A stretch of 64,000 nucleotides of DNA from Chelonobacter sp050613185 (GTDB lineage: Bacteria > Pseudomonadota > Gammaproteobacteria > Enterobacterales > Pasteurellaceae): contig NZ_CP192511.1 in NCBI RefSeq assembly GCF_050613185.1, positions 2,642,910 to 2,706,909 of the forward strand, written 5' to 3'. Of the stretch, positions 33,895-42,890 are shown one piece after another; the first letter of the stretch is position 1, and the number at the start of each line of letters is the position of its first letter. A model generated the notes under the pieces. The model was given only the letters and a program-made list of their open reading frames with translations, made no database searches and was not told where the DNA came from. A program made the position numbers and the translations under genes.

Positions 33895-34914
33895 TCAAGG
33901 AATCTCAATTTGCAAAAACTGCTGCAACTCCTCGTTGTGCTGTTCCGCCGGAAGATAGTTATGAATTGCCCGTTTCAAAGCTAACCAAATATCCCGATTA
34001 TACGCAGGGCTTTTCTGTTCGCGTTCTGCCCATCCATATTCCTGCCATCCTTGTCGGCGACTGACTGCTGCACTCTGTAGTGCCAACGCCTCAAATAAAG
34101 GGCGAATAAATGCAGTGCCATAAGCCAATTTATCTTTTACGATTAATGTATTATCAGTATATGTTTTCTTGGCAATATCCTCTGCCAACGAAAATCCGGG
34201 CTGTTCATCAAGCACGCGGAACAGTCGAATCCACATTTTGGAGGCTTGGTAACTTTGTGCCATTACCGATTCCAGCTCTTCGCGGTTTTGCGGCAAACGC
34301 TCATCCGCCCCCACGCCAACACCGGTTGCCAATAATGATTCTGACCAACGTGCCAACCCTTCTGTCAACCAAGCCTGTTTAAACATCATATAGCTGTTTT
34401 GATAAAGATGAAAAAGTTCATGTGCCGGTGTGCCATTACGATTAGCATATATTTGGTTACTCACTAACATACTGAGATGGCAGCCTGCGTTCTCTTCTTG
34501 ACGGGTTGTTGTTACCTCATCGTAAGCCACTCCAAATCGACGATCACTCTCTTCAATCCTCACTTGAATATAATGCGCCTTGGCATAACGCGGCATAGAC
34601 AAGGGCGCGGACAAACCCAATACGTGTTGATACAGTGCATCTGCAACTATCAGCTGGCGCTGAATGTCTTCTAACTGGACTTCACTCGCCAACGAATCGA
34701 CTGCCGCAGTTTGCCCTTTCTCAACACGGACAACATAGCGAAATGGCGTATCGCCCTCAACCGTGGCTAACTGAGTTGGAGGCGTAAGCTTTAAGGCAAT
34801 ACAGGCGCCAACAGGCTGCTGCCCCACCAATGATGTGTTAGAGTCCGTATTCGCTTGTAAAATAACAGGAAAAGAAGTTAACATCATTGCTATCCAATAT
34901 CTTAGTTGAATCAT
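33895..34914 (-). CDS. Exported gluzincin-type zinc metallopeptidase (HExxH...E)
   Basis: This 339-residue protein has an N-terminal signal peptide (MIQLRYWIAMMLTSFPVILQ). A clear zinc-peptidase motif PAHELFHLYQ (HExxH, about residue 168) is followed about 20 residues later by LTEGLARWSE, whose Glu is the likely third metal ligand. A periplasmic or surface location is expected. No specific family was recognised. It starts 25 bp after the stop of the large Mur-ligase fusion gene and so is likely co-transcribed with it. It could process envelope proteins, but no substrate is evident. A TTG codon at 34935 is a less likely start. Confidence 0.75.
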   Translation of the reverse strand: MIQLRYWIAMMLTSFPVILQANTDSNTSLVGQQPVGACIALKLTPPTQLATVEGDTPFRYVVRVEKGQTAAVDSLASEVQLEDIQRQLIVADALYQHVLGLSAPLSMPRYAKAHYIQVRIEESDRRFGVAYDEVTTTRQEENAGCHLSMLVSNQIYANRNGTPAHELFHLYQNSYMMFKQAWLTEGLARWSESLLATGVGVGADERLPQNREELESVMAQSYQASKMWIRLFRVLDEQPGFSLAEDIAKKTYTDNTLIVKDKLAYGTAFIRPLFEALALQSAAVSRRQGWQEYGWAEREQKSPAYNRDIWLALKRAIHNYLPAEQHNEELQQFLQIEIP

Positions 34915-34939
34915 ATAAACACTATTTCCGGTCAAATCA

Positions 34940-37900
34940 TTATTTGCGCAAATAACTCACGACCCGATGTAATCCGCTGCCGTGTGACGATTTCAGTAAC
35001 ATCCGATCTGAGTCATGCAATGCGATCGTCTTATTTTCAAACAGATCGATTATCGTGTCAGCATTCGGCATCCAGTGCAAGTGCGGTATGCGATTTAATG
35101 ATTTCAACGCTTGATACAATACCTGCATTTCTACACCAGATAAAATCACCATTCTTGCCTGAGTTTGCAACACATCATCTTGCAATTCCAGATGGTGTTG
35201 TCGACTGTCCGCCCCTAATTCCAACATATCCCCTAACACCAATACTCGCTGTTCAGGCAAGGTTGCCTCATCGGCGAATGCCTGTAACGCCGCTTTCATC
35301 GAAATCGGGTTGGCATTGTAGGCTTCGTTGATCACCGTTATCGTTTTATCCGCATAAGTACACTGGAACATATCGCCACGCCCTTCCACCGGCCGGAATT
35401 GCTCAAGTGCGGTCAGAATTTTCGCCAAATCCAAACCTTGTTGCTGAGCAATGGCGATAACCGCTAACGCGTTCAACATTAAGTGTTTCCCTTGCGCGCC
35501 TAATGTCACCGTGATTTCTTTACCGAATAGCGATACTCTGCCGCTGCCTTGTTGATAGCTCAACAAGCGCACATCCGCTTGTTCGTGTTCCCCGTAGCTG
35601 ACTACGTTCAACTGTTGCTGGAGAGCCGCACGTTCAATCAAATCAAACTGCGCAATATCGCGACATACTACCGCAAGACCTTTAGGCGGCATTGCCTCGA
35701 AAATCCGGGATTTTTTGAGAGCGACGGTATCTAAATCATTATGGTATTCTAAGTGAGCGGCAGCGATATTGGTGATCACGGCAACATCCGGCTTCACCAA
35801 TTGGCTGTTCAGCGACATATTGCCAATCGCCATTTCCAATATCCAGTGCGAAGCTGTTTGCGGCATACACGCCATATTCCACGCGATGCCAATGGGTAAA
35901 TTGGCACTGCCTTGGGTTTGAGCTGTTGGCGCAATCGCAGATAAGGCTTGACTTAACATGGCAACGGTAGTGGTTTTACCTGCGCTACCAGTTACGCCGT
36001 AAGTTTTGCCACGATAAGTTGAGCGAGCCAGATGAGCCAAATCTAGCGTTGCTTTACGCACATTGCCCACCACCAATAACGGCACACCAAGGCTTGCATA
36101 AGTGTCCGGATCATCGGTAACAATCGCCGAAGCCCCTTTCAGCACAAAGGATTTCACCGCCACAAACGGCAGATAACCTATTTGCATATTTTTACCGCGA
36201 GCGACGATAATATGCCCTTTTTGGAAACTTTTCGGGAAAATACTCAACCCCGTCGGCTGCCAGTTTTCAGGCGCGGTAGTATGCCATTTTCCTTTCGTCG
36301 CCATTTCAACATTAATTGCATTAAATGCCATATTTTCTATCTTTTTCTGTTGTTGCAAACTGTTGGGATAGTTGCCGTTTTTCAATAATTCATAATAATG
36401 CACAAAGCCTGATAAATAGTGCTCCACATCATCAATCCGCACGCGGAACACATGGTGACGGATAAAAAAGCCGTGTAAAATCTTATTCGGATTCGCAAAA
36501 TGCATCGCATTTTCAGGAAAGAAAAAGCCATTGACTAAATAATTGGCACGGGTGTGTAAAGCGGTATAAAACGCCGCCACATCAAAACCATTGAGGACCG
36601 TTTGATATTCGGGAAATTCGTCTAATTTCAGCAACATTTTATGAAATGCCATGCACAGTTCCAATAAAGTCGGAAACGTAGTCAAGCGATTCTGAATAAA
36701 ATTGAGATAGCCTTTCACATTATCCACCGCAAATTGGAAATAACGCTGTTCAGGCTTATAACGCACTAACTCATTAGAACAGTAAGACAACCAATGATCG
36801 TGTGCTTTTTCATGATGGTTGGCGATAAAGAAATCAAATGCCTTTTCCACACAAACCAGCCAGCGCGGATCTTGAGTGATCCCATATAAACGCATTAAAC
36901 CAAATGCCGCTTCACCATCGTAATAAATCGTGCGGGTTTTCTCCATCACGTCCAGTGTTTTGCCATTTAAAATATGCACAAAACTGCCGTCTGCTTCTTG
37001 CATTGCAACAATACCGAGCGCCAAATTTTCACACAAACCGAGCAAGCGTGAAGTGCGGTTATTCTTCGGAAACATCTGTGCATATTTCACAAACGCAAGA
37101 ATGGCGACGGCATTGGCTCCGAGTTTGATTTCATTATTGGCTTCCAACACGTAAGCTTTGCCATCCGCATACTGCCGAATATTATGCGCTACAAAATAAT
37201 CAATTGCCGTTTCTATGCGGTTTTGTACCGTTTGCAGTTCACCCGTATTGATTGTGCGTGGACTGATGTTGGTGCTTACCGTTTGATTGTCGGCGATTAA
37301 TTGCCGACACAGCTCCAAGCCCTCCAACAAGGCATAGGTGCTAGAAGCGTGGCGCAGTGTGTTATAGGTTGGAATAGGCTTATCAAAGCATGGGAAATGT
37401 CCATACTGAAACAAACCGCTCTCTTCAATTTGACGGCTTAAATATTGGGTGCTTAAGTGCACCAACTCACCTGTCACGTCAGGATTTAAAGCAGACATCT
37501 GGCGGCGGCCATGTTGGCGCGGCAAGGTTGAAAGCACTTGCAATTGTTGCGTATCGGTATCCAAAAATACGCCCGCCGTGACAAATGTCATCACCGGCAT
37601 ATCCGCTGTAAAATTCGGCATTTGTTTGGATGAGAAACGCCCTTTCAAATAACGTTCCAAGTTTGCCTGATTGACGCCTGCCAACGGATTATCCGCCCCT
37701 AAATAAAGGGCTGCATGGGCATTCAATTCCATTTCGGTCGCCAACAACCAAGGCGAAGTCACGCCTTTGAAGGCGATACCGGAGCGGAAATAATTACGTT
37801 TGTAATTTTTCATCTCCTGCTGTAATTTCGCCCAGCTCGTTGCCGACTCACTCACAACCCATTCCACCTTTAACCATTTAACCGGCTGCTCAAAATGTTT

Positions 37901-38125
37901 GGCAAGTGCGGTGATCTTGTTTTCCAGTTTGGCTTGTACAGCTTGCCAATCACTACTCACTAATTCATTTTTATCAAAGAATAAACTGGCACATTTGGCA
38001 CGTTTTTCACCACTACTGAGAGAAATAATCAAAATATCGGCTAATTCACCCATGCTATGTTGTTGCTTATAGCGAGCATGAATTTGTGGTAAATGATGAG
38101 TGAATAAGGTCAAGAGTGAAGTCAT
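34940..38125 (-). CDS. Large MurF-like ligase fused to an unknown N-terminal domain
   Basis: This 1061-residue cytoplasmic protein has no signal peptide. The C-terminal part (about 625-1061) is a Mur-ligase: a MurF-like N-domain (about 640-700), the ATP-binding GVTGSAGKTTTVAML (about 703), NIAAAHLEYH, KHLMLNALAVIAIA, NEAYNANPISMKAAL and LGDMLELGADS. The N-terminal ~600 residues contain a helix-rich region reminiscent of an (alpha/alpha) barrel (YYDGEAAFGLMRLYGITQDPRWL, CSNELVRYKPEQRYFQFAVDNVKGYL) preceded by about 250 residues I cannot place. Mur-ligase folds join amino acids or peptides to carboxyl acceptors, so this may build an unusual peptide or polyamide on an envelope glycan. It is not the housekeeping MurF, which is about 450 residues. 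Confidence 0.75.
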   Translation of the reverse strand: MTSLLTLFTHHLPQIHARYKQQHSMGELADILIISLSSGEKRAKCASLFFDKNELVSSDWQAVQAKLENKITALAKHFEQPVKWLKVEWVVSESATSWAKLQQEMKNYKRNYFRSGIAFKGVTSPWLLATEMELNAHAALYLGADNPLAGVNQANLERYLKGRFSSKQMPNFTADMPVMTFVTAGVFLDTDTQQLQVLSTLPRQHGRRQMSALNPDVTGELVHLSTQYLSRQIEESGLFQYGHFPCFDKPIPTYNTLRHASSTYALLEGLELCRQLIADNQTVSTNISPRTINTGELQTVQNRIETAIDYFVAHNIRQYADGKAYVLEANNEIKLGANAVAILAFVKYAQMFPKNNRTSRLLGLCENLALGIVAMQEADGSFVHILNGKTLDVMEKTRTIYYDGEAAFGLMRLYGITQDPRWLVCVEKAFDFFIANHHEKAHDHWLSYCSNELVRYKPEQRYFQFAVDNVKGYLNFIQNRLTTFPTLLELCMAFHKMLLKLDEFPEYQTVLNGFDVAAFYTALHTRANYLVNGFFFPENAMHFANPNKILHGFFIRHHVFRVRIDDVEHYLSGFVHYYELLKNGNYPNSLQQQKKIENMAFNAINVEMATKGKWHTTAPENWQPTGLSIFPKSFQKGHIIVARGKNMQIGYLPFVAVKSFVLKGASAIVTDDPDTYASLGVPLLVVGNVRKATLDLAHLARSTYRGKTYGVTGSAGKTTTVAMLSQALSAIAPTAQTQGSANLPIGIAWNMACMPQTASHWILEMAIGNMSLNSQLVKPDVAVITNIAAAHLEYHNDLDTVALKKSRIFEAMPPKGLAVVCRDIAQFDLIERAALQQQLNVVSYGEHEQADVRLLSYQQGSGRVSLFGKEITVTLGAQGKHLMLNALAVIAIAQQQGLDLAKILTALEQFRPVEGRGDMFQCTYADKTITVINEAYNANPISMKAALQAFADEATLPEQRVLVLGDMLELGADSRQHHLELQDDVLQTQARMVILSGVEMQVLYQALKSLNRIPHLHWMPNADTIIDLFENKTIALHDSDRMLLKSSHGSGLHRVVSYLRK

Positions 38126-38326
38126 AATAGCCCTGCAGTCAGTAAATTTATCCTAAAATGATCCCAAATAATTGCTTTATTATAATCAATTGATTAATAA
38201 AACCCGAAAAACCAATAGAATGGTAAAACATTTATTAAAAATGACAACTTAAGTAAATTATACAATGTAAATGTTTTTAAGTATAATACGATTGCAATAA
38301 ACAAAAGTATATAAAAGATAATATCA
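38126..38326. other. AT-rich intergenic region with candidate promoter
   Basis: This is the spacer upstream of the divergent Mur-ligase fusion gene. A TATAAT at 38282-38287 on the plus strand could drive the glycosyltransferase or could once have served the broken acetyltransferase. Nothing else was recognised. Confidence 0.4.
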
Positions 38327-38442
38327 ATTGGAACAAGCGCTGTGATTGCAGCCAATGCTGGCTCACAAAAGATGTGCCACCCTATGCGATTGTCGGCGGC
38401 AATCCGGCTAAGCTAATTAAATATCGATTTAACGATTCACAA
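38327..38442 (+). pseudogene. Frameshifted 3' remnant of a hexapeptide-repeat acetyltransferase
   Basis: In one frame 38327 onward reads IGTSAVIAANA. After a shift of one base the next frame reads WLTKDVPPYAIVGGNPAKLI and continues KYRF. Together these match the C-terminal signature of CatB/NodL-type acyltransferases (IGxGAVIAANxxVTKDVPPYAIVGGNPAK). The rest of the gene is missing. The remnant's frame runs without a stop into the downstream glycosyltransferase gene, so an automatic start call there would add its tail artificially. Confidence 0.8.
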
Positions 38443-38472
38443 TTTATGATCACTACGACAAGGTTCAGACGC

Positions 38473-39726
38473 ATGACAGACAAAAAATCCAGTGCTATTG
38501 TATTTATGCTGACAGCAAATTATCACTTTGCACTCGCAACAATGATCATTAACTTACAAGAAAGGAATCGTCATAACTATGATAATATCGTTGTATATCA
38601 TGACGGCTTAACTGCAAACCAACAATCAGATTTGCTGAGCATTGAGCCCAATATTCTTTTTATTTCTTATACATTTTCCGACTGGAAAAAAGAACACCAT
38701 GAAGAAACCATGGATGGAAAACAACTCGATTATTTCATTAAGCGCTTTTCGCATTTTGCACTATCAAAATATAAAGTCGTCGAACAGCTGGCTCATTATC
38801 ATAAAGTTTTATTCTTAGATTTAGATATGGTGGTACAAGATGACCTGAGTGAACTATTTAAGATCGAAGGTGTTGCATGGCGATCTGAAAGCCCGTTTCT
38901 AAAAAAATTTGGAGATCGCACCTCCCGCCCACCGCTAGCCGAATTAAATAATATCCCACACACCCACCCGGCACCGAATGGCGGGCTATTTTATGCCGAT
39001 GATACGTTAGATTGGCAACAAGCGGTCAAAGATGCACAATTTTTCTTAAAAACATTTCTCGGTTATTTCAGCAGCGTCATTGATGAATTAGCATTTTCAT
39101 GGCTAGCGTATAAACAAAATATCAACATTACAGAACTTGATTATAAAATTTATAATACATTACCGCGTGTAGCCACTCATCAAACTAAAATTGTACATTT
39201 TATGGGGAATATGAAGCCTTGGAATTGTGAATTATCACAATCTGCATTCCCGACATGGATGAGAAACTACCAAAAAACACTCACATTCGGTGATTTTAGC
39301 TCGGATAAAATAACGCATTTTGGCGAAACCGGAGAATTATTACGCAAACGTACCAATGAAGCGCATTGGCTACATTTTTTACAGCATAGCAAGCTAGAAA
39401 TCCCAACAAATTTAAAATTACGCTATGAGCTCGATAAAGATGAGCTCACACTTGATTATAAACCATTCATTTATTATGAATTTGTATTACAACGTAATAC
39501 TTGGGATTTTAAATTAACCTTACAAATTAATATTAAGGAAATTACTCGAGATAAGCGACTAAAAAACGTGCTTAATGCCATAGTCACGGATAATGAAAAT
39601 CTCACTTACCTTGAGAATTCCAAAGGCATTACACTGACAGCAAAACGTTGCCATTTAGATAAAATCAATAGCTACTTTTGTTATTTTTATCAAAAAACAC
39701 AGCCTATATTAGAAATATTGGGATAG
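38473..39726 (+). CDS. Glycosyltransferase, family 8-like
   Basis: This 417-residue cytoplasmic glycosyltransferase has the GT8 traits KVLFLDLDMVVQDDL (DxD metal/nucleotide-sugar site, about residue 112), PNGGLFYADDTLDW and the late HFMGNMKPW (H-x-GxxKPW). The C-terminal ~120 residues are Lys-rich and not recognised. The start at 38473 (MTDKKSSAIVFML, with AAGG upstream) is chosen because the open frame before it is the tail of a broken acetyltransferase. The ATG at 38446 is an alternative. The base composition is more AT-rich than most of the window, suggesting transfer. The acceptor could be LOS, a capsule-like glycan or a surface protein. Confidence 0.8.
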   Translation: MTDKKSSAIVFMLTANYHFALATMIINLQERNRHNYDNIVVYHDGLTANQQSDLLSIEPNILFISYTFSDWKKEHHEETMDGKQLDYFIKRFSHFALSKYKVVEQLAHYHKVLFLDLDMVVQDDLSELFKIEGVAWRSESPFLKKFGDRTSRPPLAELNNIPHTHPAPNGGLFYADDTLDWQQAVKDAQFFLKTFLGYFSSVIDELAFSWLAYKQNINITELDYKIYNTLPRVATHQTKIVHFMGNMKPWNCELSQSAFPTWMRNYQKTLTFGDFSSDKITHFGETGELLRKRTNEAHWLHFLQHSKLEIPTNLKLRYELDKDELTLDYKPFIYYEFVLQRNTWDFKLTLQINIKEITRDKRLKNVLNAIVTDNENLTYLENSKGITLTAKRCHLDKINSYFCYFYQKTQPILEILG

Positions 39727-40174
39727 TTATCTTGAAGCACAGGTTTATAGCCATTATTGAAATTTTTTGTAGGTTGCGGTTGAGCAACTCTCAAAATTTA
39801 TGCGCTTTTTGTTCGAATAGTCGTTTTGTTCCGGCTTTTGTTTCTTCAAGGGAATGCCTGCGCCCTTGGCGACTGTCTTCTCTCCCACGGTTAATTTTTT
39901 AAACAAGAAATTCATCATAACCCGCTTCTTTAACTATCATATCGTTCTCCCGGCATAAAATTTATCATTAATACCTCAATGCTAAGAATACAATACACTC
40001 CACGTATTTATGGGATTCGCCTAGGTTAAGCATGAATCAACCCCGCTAGGGTTGGGGAATATTGCTGATTGAGCGGAACCGAAGCCTGCGTGGTTTAGTT
40101 CAAAAATTGTGAAACACAAAAACCACACTTACCCCCTACCCCGCCAACAAGTTGACAGGGTGTTTGAGTTTGGT
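39727..40174. other. Intergenic region with degraded or unknown content
   Basis: This stretch of about 450 bp lies between the glycosyltransferase and the convergent secreted-protein gene. It holds one short leftward reading frame (39754-39918) and a degenerate CCCCGCCAAC/GTTGACAGGG hairpin (about 40139-40162) resembling the terminators after the two upstream secreted-protein genes. The segment at about 39980-40110 is GC-richer than its flanks but shows no tRNA or RNA fold I recognise. Confidence 0.4.
39754..39918 (-). CDS. Possible 54-residue small protein or gene remnant
   Basis: The leftward frame starts MMNFLFKKLTVGEKTVAKGA, continues Lys-rich, and ends TYKKFQ before a TAA. An AAGAAG stretch upstream is a weak ribosome site. 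A 13-codon frame (MIVKEAGYDEFLV) with a better GGAGA site overlaps its beginning. It may be the end of a decayed gene. No family was recognised and it may not be expressed. Confidence 0.25.
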   Translation of the reverse strand: MMNFLFKKLTVGEKTVAKGAGIPLKKQKPEQNDYSNKKRINFESCSTATYKKFQ

Positions 40175-40202
40175 AAACCGCACTTTGGGAAAAGTGCGGT
40201 TT
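40175..40202 (-). terminator. USS inverted-pair terminator after the 813-residue secreted protein
   Basis: AAACCGCACTTT-GGGA-AAAGTGCGGTTT forms a 12-bp perfect stem 24 bp after the stop. The same hairpin, with the same GGGA loop, follows both paralogous secreted-protein genes upstream. Confidence 0.9.
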
Positions 40203-40225
40203 AGGTACAACATATTTATTAGTAA

Positions 40226-42667
40226 TCAAATAATTTGGATACCTTGTTCAATATAGATCGCTTGAGTACCACCATAAGTGCTACCTCCTACAGTCCAAGT
40301 ATCATACTTATGACCATCTACATCAACTGTAGCTCCCTTCGTCCAAGTAGCACCAGCCAAATCATATTGACCAATACCATTACCCAAATCAACTTTTGAT
40401 GTGCTATCACCTTGAATATACATCGCAGTTTGACCATTAGTTTTATCTAACGCACTATTGTACTGATATTTATAGATATTAATTCTGTTACCTGAACCTA
40501 AATCAATATTTTCAACCCCAAACACATTAGTTGCACTAATAGTTGAGCCTGTACCAGTAATCGTTACAGTGTCATCAGTAGCCGAGCTACCGTTGATTTT
40601 ACCGCCCGAGATCTTACCAATTTCAACCACATCATTAGCTCCCATATTGATGGTGCCGCCTGACATGGTACCGATTTTCACGGTATCAACATCGGTATCG
40701 GTTCCGGTATTGACCGTACCACCTTTCATGGTTGTAATATTGACTGTATCAGCACCAATACCCAAGTTGATGGTACCTGCGCCAGCCAGCTCGGTACCCA
40801 GTTGATTGATATTCGCCGTATCGTCACCGGCACCTAAATCAATCACGGTATTTTTGACGCCGTTGCTACCACTCACTTTGCCTTCGATATTAACCGTATC
40901 TTGACCGTTACCACCATAAATCGTGGCGGTAATGCCTAATGCGGAACCGACATCACCTTTAACGGTCAGAACATTCACATCAGTTTCCAAGTCGGTGTTG
41001 TTATCGTTACCTAGGCTAACACTGTTTTTATAAGTAGTTTCGTAAGCTGATGGATAGTTACGACCACTGCCCAAATCAATCACTGATTGATCTAAAACGT
41101 TACCTTGAATGGTGACGTTATCCGAACCGCTACCGCCATAGATATGACCTGCCAGCACTTGATCATGTACAATGAAAGTATCGTTACCTCCCTCACCAAA
41201 TACATATGGTCTCCATTGAGGAAATGCTGGGTTCGCCGCATTACCAATCATACTGCCAACATCATAGCTGTCATTGCCTTCACCCAGACAGACTCGGGCA
41301 AGTTCTTGATGATTACCACGGACTTTAATGACATCATTACCTTGTCCTAAGTCCACAGTCGTAATACTTTGCGAGTCGTCGAAGTTCTCGCCATAAGCCT
41401 GACTATTCGACACGTTACCCAGTGTCTTGGTGTCTGTACCATCTAACCAGAAACTGACATAGAGCGTATCATCATAGTCTGAACCCATTGCTACGCCCAG
41501 ACCTTCTACAAGCTGAGTCGTATTGTTACCACCCGGATATAAAATACCGGTCATCAGGTTGAAGTCAGCATCCAAGAACGGAATCGCAAACGGTTCACCA
41601 TTGATGATCACACCTCTTGCCTCGGTCTCACCCATGGTAAAGCCTGCTTTGTCATTCAAGGTCGCAATCACCGATTCGTTGGTTTCTTTACCAAATTCAG
41701 CTACGGCAACGTTATCGTTAATCGGGTCAACCGTGAAGCTAGCTTGGGTTTCGCCTGCTTTAATGGTCAACGTAACATTACCGTTTGTGATTGGCGTTCC
41801 ATCTGCCAACAGTGCGTTGTAATCTGCACCTTCCGCTCCAGGTACTGCTGCTTGTCCGCCCAAGCTGACCGTCACCACTGTATCTTCCAATACCGCTTTA
41901 GACGCAGTTACCGTAAAGGTCATCACTGAGCCTGAGCTTGAATCCATTTCAGACTGCACCGGATCGGTAACTGAAATCAACAAGGTGGTCATCAAGGTAT
42001 CGTTAACGTCAGTTGTGCTCGATACAACATCTGGCTGTGCCAGTGCTATCGTATCCACAACCGCTATATTTCCATTTCCAACAACAACCTCCTCGCCTTG
42101 ATGCCATATCTCGACTGCTTTATCCGTTGATAAATTTCCTGCTTTATCTGTCACCAATACTTTTGGAATATATTTTCCGTCAGCTAATGTTTCTGTGATT
42201 TCAACGCTGAACTTCCCTTCTTCATCGGCTTTTGTGATATAAAATTCCTTATGAATATTCACTACAACATCAACTTCCGGTTCTGTTTTACCTTCAAAAA
42301 CAGGCAACGTTCTAACCATTGATAATTCAGGTTTTTCTAATCTGATATAGTCTATTTTCGGTGGTTGTGTATCAATCACCACATTCGTTATTTCGTTATA
42401 AACCGAATGTTTTCCTTCCGCCGCTTGCCTTACACGAATTGAGTGATACTCGCCGTCTGCCAACTCAATGTTGACAAGATGATTAACCGGATCATTGGCG
42501 ATTCGCCACTCTGGACTATGATTAATACTGTATTCAACCTTTGTGCCTTCATGCATACCCGATACCAACAAATTATGGTTATTAGTTATACGATCTTGTT
42601 GATCTTCGCCTGTATCTCGCTCCAAACGCACATATAATTTATTCAGTTCTTTTGTTTCTTCACTCAT
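40226..42667 (-). CDS. Predicted type I secretion substrate, Ig/Calx-beta and calcium-repeat protein (813 aa)
   Basis: This 813-residue acidic protein has no N-terminal signal. Residues about 1-100 and 100-195 are Ig-like regions nearly identical to the paralogue at 42891-45392. A Calx-beta domain follows (about 235-350, VMTFTVTASKAVLEDTVVTVSL). The C-terminal half (about 370-750) has RTX-like calcium repeats (YGGSGSDNVTI, LGSGRNYPS, DLGAGDDTANI). The last ~60 residues share with the paralogue a pattern of GH-x-Y-x-x-W and a hydrophobic end AIYIEQGIQII, fitting an uncleaved type I secretion signal. A candidate Fur box lies upstream (42740-42754). Its role (adhesin, matrix or ion-binding protein) is unknown. 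No transporter is nearby. Confidence 0.75.
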   Translation of the reverse strand: MSEETKELNKLYVRLERDTGEDQQDRITNNHNLLVSGMHEGTKVEYSINHSPEWRIANDPVNHLVNIELADGEYHSIRVRQAAEGKHSVYNEITNVVIDTQPPKIDYIRLEKPELSMVRTLPVFEGKTEPEVDVVVNIHKEFYITKADEEGKFSVEITETLADGKYIPKVLVTDKAGNLSTDKAVEIWHQGEEVVVGNGNIAVVDTIALAQPDVVSSTTDVNDTLMTTLLISVTDPVQSEMDSSSGSVMTFTVTASKAVLEDTVVTVSLGGQAAVPGAEGADYNALLADGTPITNGNVTLTIKAGETQASFTVDPINDNVAVAEFGKETNESVIATLNDKAGFTMGETEARGVIINGEPFAIPFLDADFNLMTGILYPGGNNTTQLVEGLGVAMGSDYDDTLYVSFWLDGTDTKTLGNVSNSQAYGENFDDSQSITTVDLGQGNDVIKVRGNHQELARVCLGEGNDSYDVGSMIGNAANPAFPQWRPYVFGEGGNDTFIVHDQVLAGHIYGGSGSDNVTIQGNVLDQSVIDLGSGRNYPSAYETTYKNSVSLGNDNNTDLETDVNVLTVKGDVGSALGITATIYGGNGQDTVNIEGKVSGSNGVKNTVIDLGAGDDTANINQLGTELAGAGTINLGIGADTVNITTMKGGTVNTGTDTDVDTVKIGTMSGGTINMGANDVVEIGKISGGKINGSSATDDTVTITGTGSTISATNVFGVENIDLGSGNRINIYKYQYNSALDKTNGQTAMYIQGDSTSKVDLGNGIGQYDLAGATWTKGATVDVDGHKYDTWTVGGSTYGGTQAIYIEQGIQII

Positions 42668-42739
42668 ATTTCACCTCAGGGTTAGTAGTTTCAAAAAGAG
42701 ATAGTAACAAACAGTTACCAATCAACCTTACCACAAAGA

Positions 42740-42754
42740 TGAGAATGATTGCTA
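42740..42754. promoter_or_regulatory. Candidate Fur box upstream of the 813-residue gene
   Basis: TGAGAATGATTGCTA matches the 7-1-7 Fur motif TGATAAT-N-ATTATCA at 11 of 14 positions, 73-87 bp before the start codon. The equivalent place upstream of the paralogue has a similar 11/14 match (45465-45479). Between box and start there is also an inverted repeat GTAAC-N6-GTTAC in both genes. Confidence 0.5.
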
Positions 42755-42798
42755 TTTGATTTACAGGCATCAAATTCTTCACAAAATAGCAGCCATAA

Positions 42799-42869
42799 AA
42801 AACACCCCGTCAGCAAGCTGACGAGGCGTTTGTCTTTTGATGAACCGCACTTTGGGAAAAGTGCGGTTT
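42799..42869 (-). terminator. Double terminator after the 833-residue secreted protein
   Basis: A USS inverted pair (AACCGCACTTT-GGGA-AAAGTGCGGTT, 42843-42868) is followed leftward by a second hairpin AAACACCCCGTCAGC/GCTGACGAGGCGTTT (42800-42831) ending in T-rich sequence. Confidence 0.9.
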
Positions 42870-42890
42870 AAGCAACTTGATTATATGAAA

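Noticed and set aside
34940..38125. Housekeeping murF
   Set aside because: The protein is more than twice the normal length, has a large extra domain and is not in a dcw (division/cell wall) cluster.
40226..42667. Autotransporter (type V) assignment for the secreted proteins
   Set aside because: There is no Sec signal peptide and no C-terminal beta-barrel ending in an aromatic residue. Calcium repeats and the C-terminal pattern fit type I secretion.
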